Part shown: positions 27,240 through 38,181 of the stretch, in pieces | How positions within the stretch are numbered: the first letter of the stretch is position 1 | Layout: the number at the start of each line of letters is the position of its first letter | Origin: Stenopsyche tienmushanensis | Lineage: Eukaryota > Arthropoda > Insecta > Trichoptera > Stenopsychidae | DNA length: 64,000 bases | Assembly: GCA_008973525.1 (NCBI GenBank) | Contig: WACJ01000228.1 | Location: forward strand, 539,684 to 603,683 | Direction of reading: 5' to 3' | Translations under genes and position numbers: made by a program | The notes under the pieces: generated by a model | Databases searched by the model: none | The model's input: only the letters and a program-made list of their open reading frames with translations | Told to the model about the DNA's origin: nothing

Positions 27240-27370
27240 CATTTAAACCTTTTTGTATGCATTAAATGCGTTCCGCGGAAAATCGCACAAAAAAGCTATG
27301 ACTTACATAAAAAAAAATCATGGATTTTAAAAACCGCATAACTTCGAAATCGCACAAAAAGAGGTTTGAG
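27240..27370 (+). repeat. Dispersed A-rich repeat, copy C (internally deleted)
   Basis: Short third copy in the same orientation, with CATTTAAACCTTTTTGTATGC, TAAATGCGTTCCGCGGAAAA and TCGCACAAAAAAGCTATGAC, then an A-tract. It has a single CCGCATAACTTCGAAATCGCAC block (27,334-27,356), where copies A and B have two CATAACTT blocks about 130-160 bp apart. The pattern fits loss of the intervening segment by recombination or slippage between the two similar blocks. It keeps the best-preserved GCGTTCCGCGGAAAATCGCAC core together with copy A. Confidence 0.75.
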
Positions 27371-28435
27371 TGTATAGTATTTTTCTGCCGAGATTAATAA
27401 TTGTACGTCTCATCAGGCAGATAAAAGTATCATCTTCAGGGTCAAGCCGAGCTTAGAATCATCATAAACTATTCACTTCGTATCTCCAGTTGCAATCGAG
27501 AAAATGGAGGGATTTTCTGACTTTTTTGACTAGCACGTATTTATTCGCTGTTCCTTGTTGCTTTGGATAATTCATATGGTGCCAAAACACCCACTCTGTT
27601 AGCCTTGCTCGTATATTTATTTGATAATTGCAATATTTTGACGTAGATGTGAATGCGTCATTATGGTAATTTGAGTTTTAAACTTTCAGAACCAGATTCG
27701 CCATCATGGTTGTTAAACACTTCTCCGGAAGGATTATTCATCATTTTCGAATACATTCATATTCTTGTCAAGGTTAACTAAGAAAGGCATATAATGCCAT
27801 TTAATGATGGCCATCTTTCATTTCGGATTTGGGCATTTTATCTCGAGTAATGAATCACAAAGACTGGTTGTTAAAATTGTTACTAAATATAGTATACATT
27901 TCGATTTTCCTAATATATTATCATATATGAGTTGAAGACCTTTCTCAATCATATGATTTTTTAATCATTTTCTCAGTAAATTTCCACTTTCAAAATCCTT
28001 CATCGTCCGTATTTAGTATGCAGCTACAATCCATTGGTTTATCTGCAGTGAGAAAGGAAGCATTGTTGGCGTCTTCTTTAATTCATCTAATTTTCGCTGA
28101 ACAGTGTGCATGCTCTTTTCACAGTGAATTTCTTGTAAGCAAATAAAAGTTTTATTAAATTTACTGTGTATATTTTTCTTTACTGTAGATTTTTTTCATT
28201 TTAAGTATATTTTCTAATTTCCTATTGAATCTAATATATATTCATTCATAAGCATTCGAAATAATATTCAATCTGTTCAATTTTTATCCGTATTCTGCGA
28301 TTATATATTTCTACCTTTTTAATGCGTTGATTGATACATATTGATTATTCTTGCTTTTTGGTCTTATATCAATGATTGGCCGTTTTCGTTTGGTCATAAT
28401 TTTTGTATAGAAATCCAACAATAGCCCAAGTTGGC
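27371..28435. other. AT-rich non-coding sequence
   Basis: No exon, RNA gene or repeat boundary recognised. Confidence 0.5.
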
Positions 28436-28927
28436 CTAATGAAGATTTTTTAAAGCATGCGATATCATGTCGAATAAGACACTTAGTGCGTAATGCGTTG
28501 AAAGATTTAGTGGTGTATTTATTTCTTTATACGATAAATAAAAAGTGTTAGTTGAAAGCGAAAAGAAATATGAAGCATCTGTAGACTGTGCAAAGCGTTT
28601 CACGTTTCTTTTCAAATCTCCCACAAGAAAAATATTTTTCACGCTTCGTCGTAATGTGGATATTTTGTCGGGGGAAAATATTATTTTCCGTTTATTTGTT
28701 CCCTGGGAAGTTCTTTTTTTACAATAAGCATTATTTGCTGATATGTTCTTTCCACTTTTGGCCGTAAACTTCCACGTACGCACATATGTTAGAATTCCGC
28801 CTTGAGAACTTCCGATGACTTCGTTATCGAGCCGAAGTTTCGAATTCCTAGTACACACGGGAGAGTCGTAACGTGGATCTGAATTACCGACCGTCCTGTA
28901 CTTCCTAATTTTATAATCCGAATCCAT
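28436..28927 (-). CDS. Unrecognised open frame, doubtful
   Basis: A 163-codon frame starting with ATG at 28,925-28,927. It is the second longest open frame of the window, and the longest outside the coding exon at 37.6 kb apart from that exon's own antisense shadow. The product is basic and polar (many Lys, Arg, Ser, Asn) with no signal peptide, membrane segment or motif that I recognise. Neighbouring frames on both strands (28,789-29,265) are also open, so the block simply has few stops. A single-exon gene, a piece of an unknown element or chance are all possible. Chance is the default, because a frame this long is only mildly unexpected in 64 kb of AT-rich DNA. Confidence 0.15.
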   Translation of the reverse strand: MDSDYKIRKYRTVGNSDPRYDSPVCTRNSKLRLDNEVIGSSQGGILTYVRTWKFTAKSGKNISANNAYCKKRTSQGTNKRKIIFSPDKISTLRRSVKNIFLVGDLKRNVKRFAQSTDASYFFSLSTNTFYLSYKEINTPLNLSTHYALSVLFDMISHALKNLH

Positions 28928-31000
28928 GGCGACGTTTGACCCTCATTCTCGTCGGCACGCTTGTGTTTAATTATTTTGCATTTGAAATGTCCCATCCTGA
29001 ATGCAGGGCCGCATCCTGCGATTCCCGTCGCGTGTCTTTTCGGGGTCGGCGTTGGCCTCTGGAAGGAAAAGCCATTTTTCATTTTACTTCCGCGCCCCAG
29101 GCAACGCTCTTATTGTTTTTTGTTGTCGGCTTTTCCATGTCGTTATTTATGGTCGCTCACGATCGTAACCGTAACAGTTTTACACTTCAAAAGTTCGAAG
29201 GTTTTATGTCGAAAATTTATATGAATATACATTTTTTCGCATGTCTCAAAACTTTTATATTATAGCCTTCTTGAGACACGGAATTTAAAATTTCGTTTTC
29301 ACTTCGCACATACGTATGTATATCAGGGATTTTATTAAGGCGCATACTTTTACATGTACAGGATGGCCATTAAATATTCGTTAGCGTGGCGTGCTCTGGA
29401 TGATTTAGATACCCCCGTGTGTCGAAAAAATAATGAAATGACATGCAGATTTACAATGTTCGACGGGTCGCGGAGAGTAGCATTATTTTTGAAACTCGGA
29501 AACTTGAAAGTATACGCATTTTTAATCTAAAATCAATAAGCAGTCCTTTTTATATAACAGACCCGTGATATTTATTGCAAGTACTTCCCGAATATGTGGA
29601 TTAATCCGCTTTCAATAGTCGTTAGTGAAACGAAAATATAATATGAATATATTATATATAGGCTACCAGATTAAGTACTGCCAATTAAAAAAAAACAAGG
29701 CTTTGTTAAGTTTCGTTAGACCAAGTGTTGGTAGCTAGTTCGGATGCGCCATATAATTCAGGCACTTTTTTAACCTTCTTACGTTCATAGTTGGGGTTAG
29801 AAAAATACTGATAGGAGTTGCTCATTTGTGAGAGGAAACAGAATAACTCAAATATGCAAATAAATTAAACAACACATTCCCAAAAGCTCAAAATTCACAT
29901 GTTTATTGTAGCACCAATCTGAAGCAGTTAGTGATGATTCTTTGAGCGAAAAGACGATTTTTCATGATTGATTTTATGTATATAATTAAGCCAATTACTC
30001 CAGACAGGCAATTTCTTCAAATACATGAATCTTATCGTCAATTGCTCTTATAAAAATGCTTATCATGTATATTCGTTGAGTCATTCAAAGCCAGAGCAAA
30101 GAAAGTACAAGAAAGGCCAAGATCTTCCAGTTGCTGAGATACATCCTAGTTCTTTCGTACGTATCGTAACTCTCTGCATTGGTATAGCAATTTTGTCTGC
30201 TTTCCTTTCAACACTTTTATTATCAAAATGACGTGTAAATATTTGGAGAATTAATAATTTCTTCTCCGTCAAAAAAAGGTGAAATAATAAAAGATTTATT
30301 AGTCTTCACAACTTATTTTGGCAAATATATTTGGTCCTCATCTGATTTCTTCCTTTTTTTAATCATATGTTTTCGTAGCTCGGACCCTTTTCTAATCTCC
30401 CTTCCACTCCCCAATTTTCCCTTTTGTATTAGCCTGATGCTGTGTATTAAGATCATGTGAGAATATTTTCACAAACAGTGCAAAACGGTTTTCATGTTGA
30501 ACTTGTTGATTAAACTCACACATTCTTTTGCACCGTGATAAATTCAAGTAGTTTTCTTTTCTCGAGTCGGCAAAATGTGATTTATGGAAATTTTTCAGCA
30601 ATGAAAATACCTCCAATTTATAATTTGAAAGACTTCCGACAAAGGTTCTTATTTGTATATTCTCAGTTCCCTGAAAAAGTCACGTATTGCATTTATTTAC
30701 CCACTTGTGATTAGAATCGGGCGCTGAAGACAATGGTCGTACAAAATAATGGACGATATATTTTCATAGCCACAGATCACTTATGGACAAAAAAATGATA
30801 ATTTATCTCATTTGTTGATTGTATGCATTCATTTTTTTCTCCGATGTAATTGTCGAATCAGATTTGGGCGTAGGCTTTTTTCTATAGAAATTCGCGATGC
30901 TTAAAAACTGTTTCATCAAGAAATTTGTAAAGCAAGGTTTTATTCAAAGGGAAAAATAACTGTATATTAAAAAAAAAACTTGGTGCGGCTCTTGTGGGGG
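28928..31000. other. Non-coding, no gene recognised
   Basis: GC content is slightly raised around 28,990-29,120, with overlapping frames open on both strands, and AT-rich beyond. No domain or RNA gene seen. Confidence 0.45.
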
Positions 31001-31110
31001 GAGGGGTTCGAATCCCGGTTGGCTACTTGTACTTCCGGGACTAATGCAGTACATTGCTGCCGGATACAGAATGTTCCTACAAACTGGAACAAATTAATAT
31101 TGCATATTGG
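31001..31110 (+). repeat. B-box-like motif, possible SINE or tRNA relic
   Basis: GGTTCGAATCC near 31,014 is an exact Pol III B box and the core of a tRNA T-arm. Only three T-stem pairs form, however, no A box lies at the expected distance upstream, and the following TTGGCTA has no complementary 5' acceptor strand about 70 bases before. It is therefore not a tRNA gene. A GC-rich insert following an A-tract (30,970-30,979) could be a fragment of a retroposon, but I see no target-site duplication. Confidence 0.2.
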
Positions 31111-34100
31111 AACAAAACCTTTAACTGAGTCAGTTAATTCATATAAATGGATTCTGTAACATTCTAGAAATAAGCAATTTAAATAGAATTTCTTCTATTA
31201 TTATTAAAGTCATGAATTAGCTTGTAATTAAATTTGCTAAGTTTTCAAGCATCATACTTGAAATTTAAAATGAAATAATGAATAGATTTTTGCGTCATAA
31301 TGTCAAGATACGAGTCTGGTCTAAGTCAAAATCCATTTGGCGACATAATGTCGACTCACGAGTGAAAAAAGTTCAAGAAATGAAGTTTTAAAGGAAATTT
31401 TAACTGAAAATAGTTTTTGTCGTGATGGCTGTTCAATTTTAGGAAATCTTAAAGATTTTCCCAGTGTTTTGATGAATTTTCTATTATTTTTGATGTTATT
31501 TTGATTCTGCATCGTTTATTGATTTCAATCCGTTTTAGAATTATCTCATGATATTCTTTGTAGTGGTTTATTTTTGATATTCCGACACGAATGCGTTAAA
31601 ATCCAAATCTGCGGAAAAGTTGAATAAGAACAGCAAGAGCCCATTTCTTAAAAAAATACAACGGTTTTCTCATTAAGACAAAATAAAACATGAGGTGATG
31701 TTAAAATAACACAAACGCATTTCCCTATGAATGGGCCCTGCCCTGCATTACCTTGTTTTTTTCTCAAAAAATCTTAATGTAAATTTACCGGCCTGCAGGA
31801 GGGAAAAGCAACCGCGTTGAAAAGCACCGGTTATTTTTAGGTTCTTTAAAAGAAAAGGAGCGTGTTTGTATAATCCTAACCAATTTATGGGGTTGTAGGG
31901 AAGGCGCATAAATATATACTGCTGCTCGTTAAAACCATTGGCCGTTATTTGGTTGGCATAAGTTTTTTAAAGGCTCTTCGTTATAATTGCGAGTTTTCGT
32001 GGCTGCGCCATGGTTAACATCGCCAGCCGAAATATCCACTTCTTTAATTCGAGCGTGCTGATTGTTTTCGAACCGTCTGTAAAAACAAACGCGATGTTGT
32101 GTTGAATATTGTGCCTTTTTGTAACCGGCATCTCAATCATCCGGTTTATATCTGACAGACGTAAGCTGCAAGTATACGGTCTTGTCAAATTGTTTTTCTT
32201 TTACTGGAACTTATTCCGTCTTTTGAATCTTAAACATTGTGTCTTTGCACATTCTTCGCTTCCATGGTCGATATACACTCTTCAATATAGATATTTAAAT
32301 ATCTTGTAGTGTTTTAGAGGAAATAAATCTACAATTATTATATCTAATGACGACTGTAAAATAATAATGTTGCGAACTGTATTCATCGGTAACGGCACTC
32401 GTATTAACCTTACGCCGTAACGGAAAGGAGAGAAAGTCATTTGACCGCATCGATCCAATTCTCTTTTATTCTTTTTTTATTACCATCTGCCTCTCATTTT
32501 CCTTGCCGTATGAAAGGTTTCATATGTGTACCCATATTTCTTGTTCGCTTCGAAGTGTCTGCATTTGTGTGTGTGTGTTTACGCTTCCTTGTCCTTCTTC
32601 AGTCGAGACGAGTCTTCAATTTGTGAAAAAATGCGCAATACATCGTACCCAATTTTGCCTAAATAAAACGTGGAAAAACGCAGGATACTACTTTACAACC
32701 TATAGATTTTCAGCGCCGAACTTGGCCTTCGAATTGGATAAAGAAGACTTCTCGCCTGCGTGTAAAAAAAAATCTCACTCGTCCTTATAGTTAATTTCCA
32801 TCGTTAGACCGCAGTAAATTCTCCGATTTATTACAAGCGAGATTGTGTCTGCTTAGATCGTTTTTACTGACATATCTTCAGATACTCCGTTTGCTCGTGT
32901 TTCTTTTCGACACTTCTGATCCGTCTTACGTCTTCTCGCTTCCTGCTGATTTTTTTCGCGACAAACGCGTCAATCTTAGGCTAATCCGCTAAGATTTTAT
33001 TCTTAACGATTTTTCATCATGACCTGCGGAAAAATCGGCTGCAAATGAGCTCGGATATGCCAATATGCGTATATATATATTTTGCTTTGTTATTTCAAGT
33101 GATTATAATTTCGTCCCTTTTATAGTTTGATATTTGAAACGTAGGCGACAGCCGGATTCATTTTATGGACCGCTGGGGACGCTTTTCGTCATTTAAATTC
33201 GCGTCCTCTCAAAACAAATAAGTTGTGATAACATTTTTCGAAGCTGGAGGTTTTACTCTTCGTTTATGCTTAAAAACGTTATATTACGTCATATTTTTAG
33301 GACCTGAAGTGAAATTTTTCCCGTGGGAAAATTTTTCATATTTTTTTACGATACTTCGTTGTGTATTATTCTTTAAAATCGCGTTCCACTTGTGTATTTT
33401 TCATTAATGCGAGAGTATTTTCTTATTTTGATGGTAATAAAAAATATTTTAATACCTCCTCGGGGGTGTTTAATATGCGACAATTTAAAAAATATAGAAT
33501 ACCTGAGTGTATCGACCTTGATGCGAAGCACCCCGAAGAGATTTTTACAGTTAAGGGCGCCCATTCAAGCGGGCGTATCGATGAATAGGGAAGCTCGCGG
33601 CCATCATCTCTATCCCGGTTCATCAATCATTTTCGCAATCCCGAACAACCGCTGAAAAATCGCATTGAAAGATGAAGGTGCTACAATCTCCTGGTGAGGA
33701 GTGAAATGATTTATTACCGGCTCGCGCCATGAATGACACTCCTGCCAAACTTTCGTTCAAACGCTCACCTTATCGTGCAGCTTAAAGCAGTTTTATTTGT
33801 TGGCGTAATGACGCTTCATCGACGTCGTTGTCCCGCCATAAATTCACTTTAGCGTTCCAAAATGCATAATATGCATCCTGGCTTTTGTGCGATTTTAACG
33901 TTTTTCATTCCCCCCTATAATATATACGGCAATATGCCCGCACTCTCTATTAATGGATCCGAAAAAGCATTTCATAAATCATGTAAGGAATATTCCGTTT
34001 TCGGGGTGAAATATTTGAATTGCAAATTTGTATTTAGAACTAAAATGGTCGTAGAGCTCTGCCGTTCGTAGCTTATTATTGTGTGTTCAAAATTTGTACC

Positions 34101-35140
34101 ACCAATATTAGTCATTAGGCAGGATGTTTTTGGTCCCGGTGATTAGGCGCTGCGTTGATGTCTAAATTTAAATTAGCTACTAAATTTTCAATCTACCAAG
34201 GCTGGGAGTTTGGATCCCGTTTTATAGATCTTTGTGATTGATGTTTCGAAGTTTTGGGTCACTTATGGAAGTAGAATCGTCTCCCGACCTTTGGGTAGCC
34301 TAAGCTATCTCCATTTATTTTCAGAAGATCTTTCATGACATTTTTCATTTTCCCCAGAGTTTTTTTTTCAACAAGAGGTGTAAACCCCTTTTATCAGAAA
34401 ATATGTAGTGCTTTCGGGTAATTATTATGGACGATGTCCCAATTTTTTAAAAACGTTTTTTTTTATCGAATTAACCATGAGAGGAATCATGAAACCGTTA
34501 ATATATGTTACAATATAGAATATTATTAGCATTTTGGATTTACTATAGCATGTTCTTAAATTTATCTCTTTATACGGTTGGAAATGCAATATTAATTTTA
34601 TAAATCATCGTGAAACTTGTTTGTATTGATTTCAATGTGTCCTTTTATACGCTACGAACAAAAAGTAGTTCCTCCTTATAACTGGATGTATGCATTTGAT
34701 CTTTTTTTTAAATTTATAACATAAATTAAAAGTAAATGCTTTAATTATACTAAATAAACGTGTAGAAAATTTGCGGGGTGTAATGGATTTACTATTTTTA
34801 TTTGGGGTTTTTTGCTCTCAATGAGTATTTATCAAGTTTGCGATGTGAATGTTTAAATTTTAAATTGAAAGAAGTTGATTTACAAGAATTTTCCTATTTG
34901 TGTACGACATCGTTTATCATAAACTATATTTGGACAAATGAGTTTTCTGGTAAGAAGTGAGCGAAAGTGATGTCGATTTGGTGCTAATGCGTGGTTCAAC
35001 AAAAGCCTTCCAGCATCAGTAGTGATTTGGAGAATTTTTAATGTACCATAGGATGTAGATGATGGATGGATGCTTTTTTGCGGCCGAAGCGATTTACCTG
35101 GAACTTTTATCATTGAATTGAAATTCTTCGGCTAAGGTTG
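31111..35140. other. AT-rich non-coding sequence
   Basis: No gene recognised. A degenerate direct repeat (CATAATGTC plus flanks) occurs at 31,292-31,315 and 31,340-31,363. A short (TG)n run lies near 32,565. Open frames such as 32,441-32,790 and 33,361-33,655 overlap in several phases and show no domains. Confidence 0.5.
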
Positions 35141-35360
35141 AAGTGGTGGAAGCTCACTCCGTGGATTGGTCCATAAAGGCGGTGACATGCGCGCGGGGGT
35201 TGTATGGGCGGCGAGCCAGGCGGGGGTGTCGTTGGGGTCCACGTTTCGGCAGTCGTCCCTACACCGTCTTTCGGTCAATACCACGCGACGATCCCTCATT
35301 TTCCACGTTTCCGACGCGTTTCCCTCCCATCGGTCAAAAGCCGCGAAAAACCGACGCAAG
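35141..35360. other. GC/CpG-rich island with open frames on both strands
   Basis: The second most GC- and CpG-rich block after the coding exon. It is open in three + strand frames (35,143-35,449) and one minus-strand frame (35,132-35,380). The minus frame ends in a Pro/Ser/Leu-rich tail and the + frames are Arg/Ser-rich; none matches a family that I know. It could be an old GC-rich insertion, an unrecognised exon on either strand, or a CpG island or regulatory element of the downstream gene, about 2.3 kb away. With four frames open at once, composition is the safest explanation. Confidence 0.3.
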
Positions 35361-37043
35361 CCAAAATCGCGGGAAAACAAAGTAAAACAATATTTTTAAA
35401 ATACAATGCACTCCAATTACTTACATTTATTGCGCTAAAGTTTATTTAAATTAAGGGATGAAAACTAAGTGAAACAAACGGCTCATGCGTACATACATAA
35501 AAGAAAACCTTGGAAATACGTGCTTTATAATATTTTGCAAAGTTGGCTGCGATGAGACCATAAGTATATGTGATGAGAATAACGAATGGAGACGCGTTGT
35601 GTGGTCCAATTAATGTCAATTCCACAATATTCTAACAAATTTCCTTTTCGTATGTAAAATAAATTTAAAAAAACCCACATATTTTTCGTTCGATCACTGT
35701 AAAAAAAATACATATATATGCTAATTCCAAGAATTTATGCAAAATACATTCTTGAAAAATCACGCATGTTGATTAGCGTGGGGTGAATATTTTCATTTCG
35801 TAACATGATTTCAATTCCGTACATTTGAAATATGTGGAGCTTGATTGATTAAAGATAACACGAAAATTGTAACGCCGAGATGAAAGACGAAAGAATCCAT
35901 CGCGATATTCCATTTGCTCGGATAAATATTAATGTACGTCGATCGGTGTGTATTATTTAATCAAGGCTTAATTGATTTAATACATCGCATGCCGTCGAAC
36001 GAATTCAATCTAACACGCAATCGGCGGTAAAATTTTTCAACAGTTCTTCGCGTATTTTGACGATTGCGCTGAATTGAATGCTGATGGAAAGTCGCCGAAC
36101 GCCGCTTTGATTTACGCTGGAACATTTCCTAAATTATTACTTGTCACTCGGTGCTGATTAAAATCGCCCGTTTCAATTGTCGGAATTGGTGTTGAATTGG
36201 AAGAATTTGCCGCCTCGGAAGGGTTTCTGGAACCGAAACCAACACAGCCTCGTATCTCGCTGATGAATCTATATCGCTCGAATATTAATGAATGCACAAG
36301 TCGAAACAATAATTTAGTCCGTTACGGGGTCGAAGCTTTGCGGCCAAAGTTGTTTATGTTGTTTTGTTTGATTGCTGTATATACATTTTGCACCTTATGA
36401 ATTATTAAAGCTTTTCAATATGCTATATTCTTTGAATCGTCAATTTTGCGTTTAATGCGTATTAATTATTACATCGAATGAGCTTTTTATTGTTGTAAAT
36501 GGCTGTACGTCCGATGGACGCCGGAGCTTTCGATTGTTGTATATTATTGGAAAGAGAGGCTTTCTTTGCTATTTAATGTAAAGTATTGCTTTTGTTTTGA
36601 GAGTATTTGAGAGCACGAGATGTTTGATAGCTTTCGAGCACAAAATATTGATCGTCTTTTGTGTACTTTAACAAGCATGAGGTGAATTGAAAGCACGAAG
36701 CAATAAACAAAATTTGTATCTATATACATAACAAAGCTTCGAATCTTATTCAGTTATTTTGAATAGATTTTTGCTTTTAAAGTAGCGAGAAATGAGCTTT
36801 TATTCGGGGGAGAAATATTTTGTTGAATGGTCGTTTTTTTCTTCTTACTTTTTGATTAGAATTACAATTAGGCAATGATTGTTTTCTATTGCGCCATTAG
36901 TTTTGAATATTAAATTGATCGAGTAGTATTAGGTCGTTTCCGAACGTTTATCTCTGCGGTGGTTGAAATTCGATATAAGCTTAACATCTAAATGTAATTA
37001 AGACCTTATTGTAATTTGAGTGACATTTTCCGTCCTTTGTCAG
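35361..37043. other. Non-coding sequence upstream of the coding exon
   Basis: AT-rich with scattered CpGs. At its right edge, CATTTTCCGTCCTTTGTCAG (ending at 37,043) is a good 3' splice acceptor. If used, the coding exon at 37.6 kb would be internal, or the second exon of a longer transcript, with a leader starting at 37,044. I cannot identify a TATA box or transcription start with confidence. Confidence 0.4.
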
Positions 37044-37546
37044 CGTTGTTTCCTATTTGTACGTTCGTAATTAATTTAGTTATATATCGGTTTCTGAACA
37101 ATGCGGTCGTACGAATATTTACCCGAACGGTCGACCGATCATGCGATCTATTATCGGACAACATTCCTGACTGGACCGTGCTGTGTCGACACATTCGCGA
37201 CTTTTGACCGAATCGTGCTACAAACTACTATCTGCATTTCGAATCCGCATAGATTATTTCGAATATGAATATTGTTTGAGGTTTCCGTACTTATCGAAAA
37301 ATCCAGCAGTGGGGCCTTTCGCGTGAGGGACGAATATTTTTTATCGCCATCCTAATCGTAGCCCATTTTTTTTCGTTTCGGTCGACTGGCGATTCTAATC
37401 CGCCACCGAAGTCACATCTGGAAATCTACAGATTGTGTTTGTTCCGTTATACTGTTTGTGTGATTTCACTGCGTGAAAAGTGCCAACGTCGTTTTCTTTC
37501 GCGCCTCGAGCCAGTGTTAAATCATAATACTGAAAACATATTTAAA

Positions 37547-37651
37547 ATGTGTCACTCGTCTCGAGAAGACTCCATGGCGAAATCTCAACGCAGACATTCT
37601 CACTTGCAAGAGAGGCTTCGTACAATAGAGAGAAAACTGTATCATCGATGA
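37547..37651 (+). CDS. Upstream ORF in the leader of the coding exon
   Basis: A complete 34-codon ORF starting ATGTGTCACTCG and ending TGA. Its stop overlaps the first in-frame ATG of the main coding sequence in the tetranucleotide ATGA (37,648-37,651). The peptide is Arg/Ser/His-rich and has no recognised function. An overlap of this kind typically allows termination-reinitiation or lowers main-ORF translation. If the real start is the ATG at 37,702 or 37,720, the uORF ends 50-70 nt upstream, which is also compatible with reinitiation. The ORF is visible directly; translation and a regulatory role are inference. Confidence 0.35.
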   Translation: MCHSSREDSMAKSQRRHSHLQERLRTIERKLYHR

Positions 37652-38181
37652 GCGACACGCATCGTCGATGTCGAATTGAAGTTCATCAGCGTCGATCGAT
37701 TATGTTCTTCCAAGTCAGAATGCCATCGGTCGATAATAACAACGGCGAAAATAACCCACCACCGGCGGTCGTCCCTCGTCAGGTGAACCTCTTCAATGGA
37801 CCGACGCACGGTCACGGTCCGTTTGCCTACAATAGGCCAGTGCCGCCGGCGCCAAGCAATGCCAACATGGCCATCAGCAACGGTCCCATAACGATCGGCA
37901 GCCAACCCTCGATCGTGAACAACGGACCCTCCAGCAATGCCCCGCCCGGCAATGCCCTCGCCCTGCTCAACAACAATTCGCTGCCTCCCAGCAATGGCTC
38001 TGTCGTCCTCAATAATAATGCCTCCGCACCGAATAACATCCTGGTCACCAGCAACATGTTCAACGCGGCGCCGAACAACAATAACAACAACGGCTATAGG
38101 CTGTTGTCCGCCCAGGGGATGGAAACGCTGCAGGTTTTCCTTCGGGAGCACGGGAACGAATGCATCAAACAATTTGTGCAG
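37648..38181 (+). CDS. N-terminal coding exon, Asn/Pro-rich protein of unknown family
   Basis: The only convincing protein-coding segment. The frame is closed by a TAA at 37,543-37,545, so the start must be one of three in-frame ATGs: 37,648, 37,702 or 37,720. The last (AGAATGCC) has the best Kozak-like context and would give 154 rather than 178 residues in this exon. Numbering from 37,648, residues about 25-148 are low complexity (Asn, Pro, Ser, Ala, Gly) with repeated NNN/NNNN runs and six Asn at 143-148. Residues about 150-178 form a likely amphipathic helix including GMETLQVFLREHGNECIKQF. The exon ends GTGCAG|GTAATT, a consensus donor in phase 0. Codons are GC-rich against AT-rich flanks, which supports real coding. 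Such N-termini are common in insect transcription or RNA regulators, but I did not recognise the family. The rest of the protein must lie downstream, beyond at least a 20-kb intron. Confidence 0.8.

Noticed and set aside
31001..31035. tRNA gene suggested by GGTTCGAATCC
   Set aside because: Only three T-stem pairs, no A box, and no acceptor stem at the proper distance.
37827..38090. Leu-rich minus-strand frame inside the same exon
   Set aside because: Same cause: it reads the complement of Asn/Pro/Ala codons in another phase, with no independent support.
37642..38172. A 176-codon minus-strand frame opposite the coding exon
   Set aside because: It is an antisense shadow of the GC-rich, Asn/Pro-rich + strand exon. 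Its Arg/Val-rich product mirrors the complementary codons.
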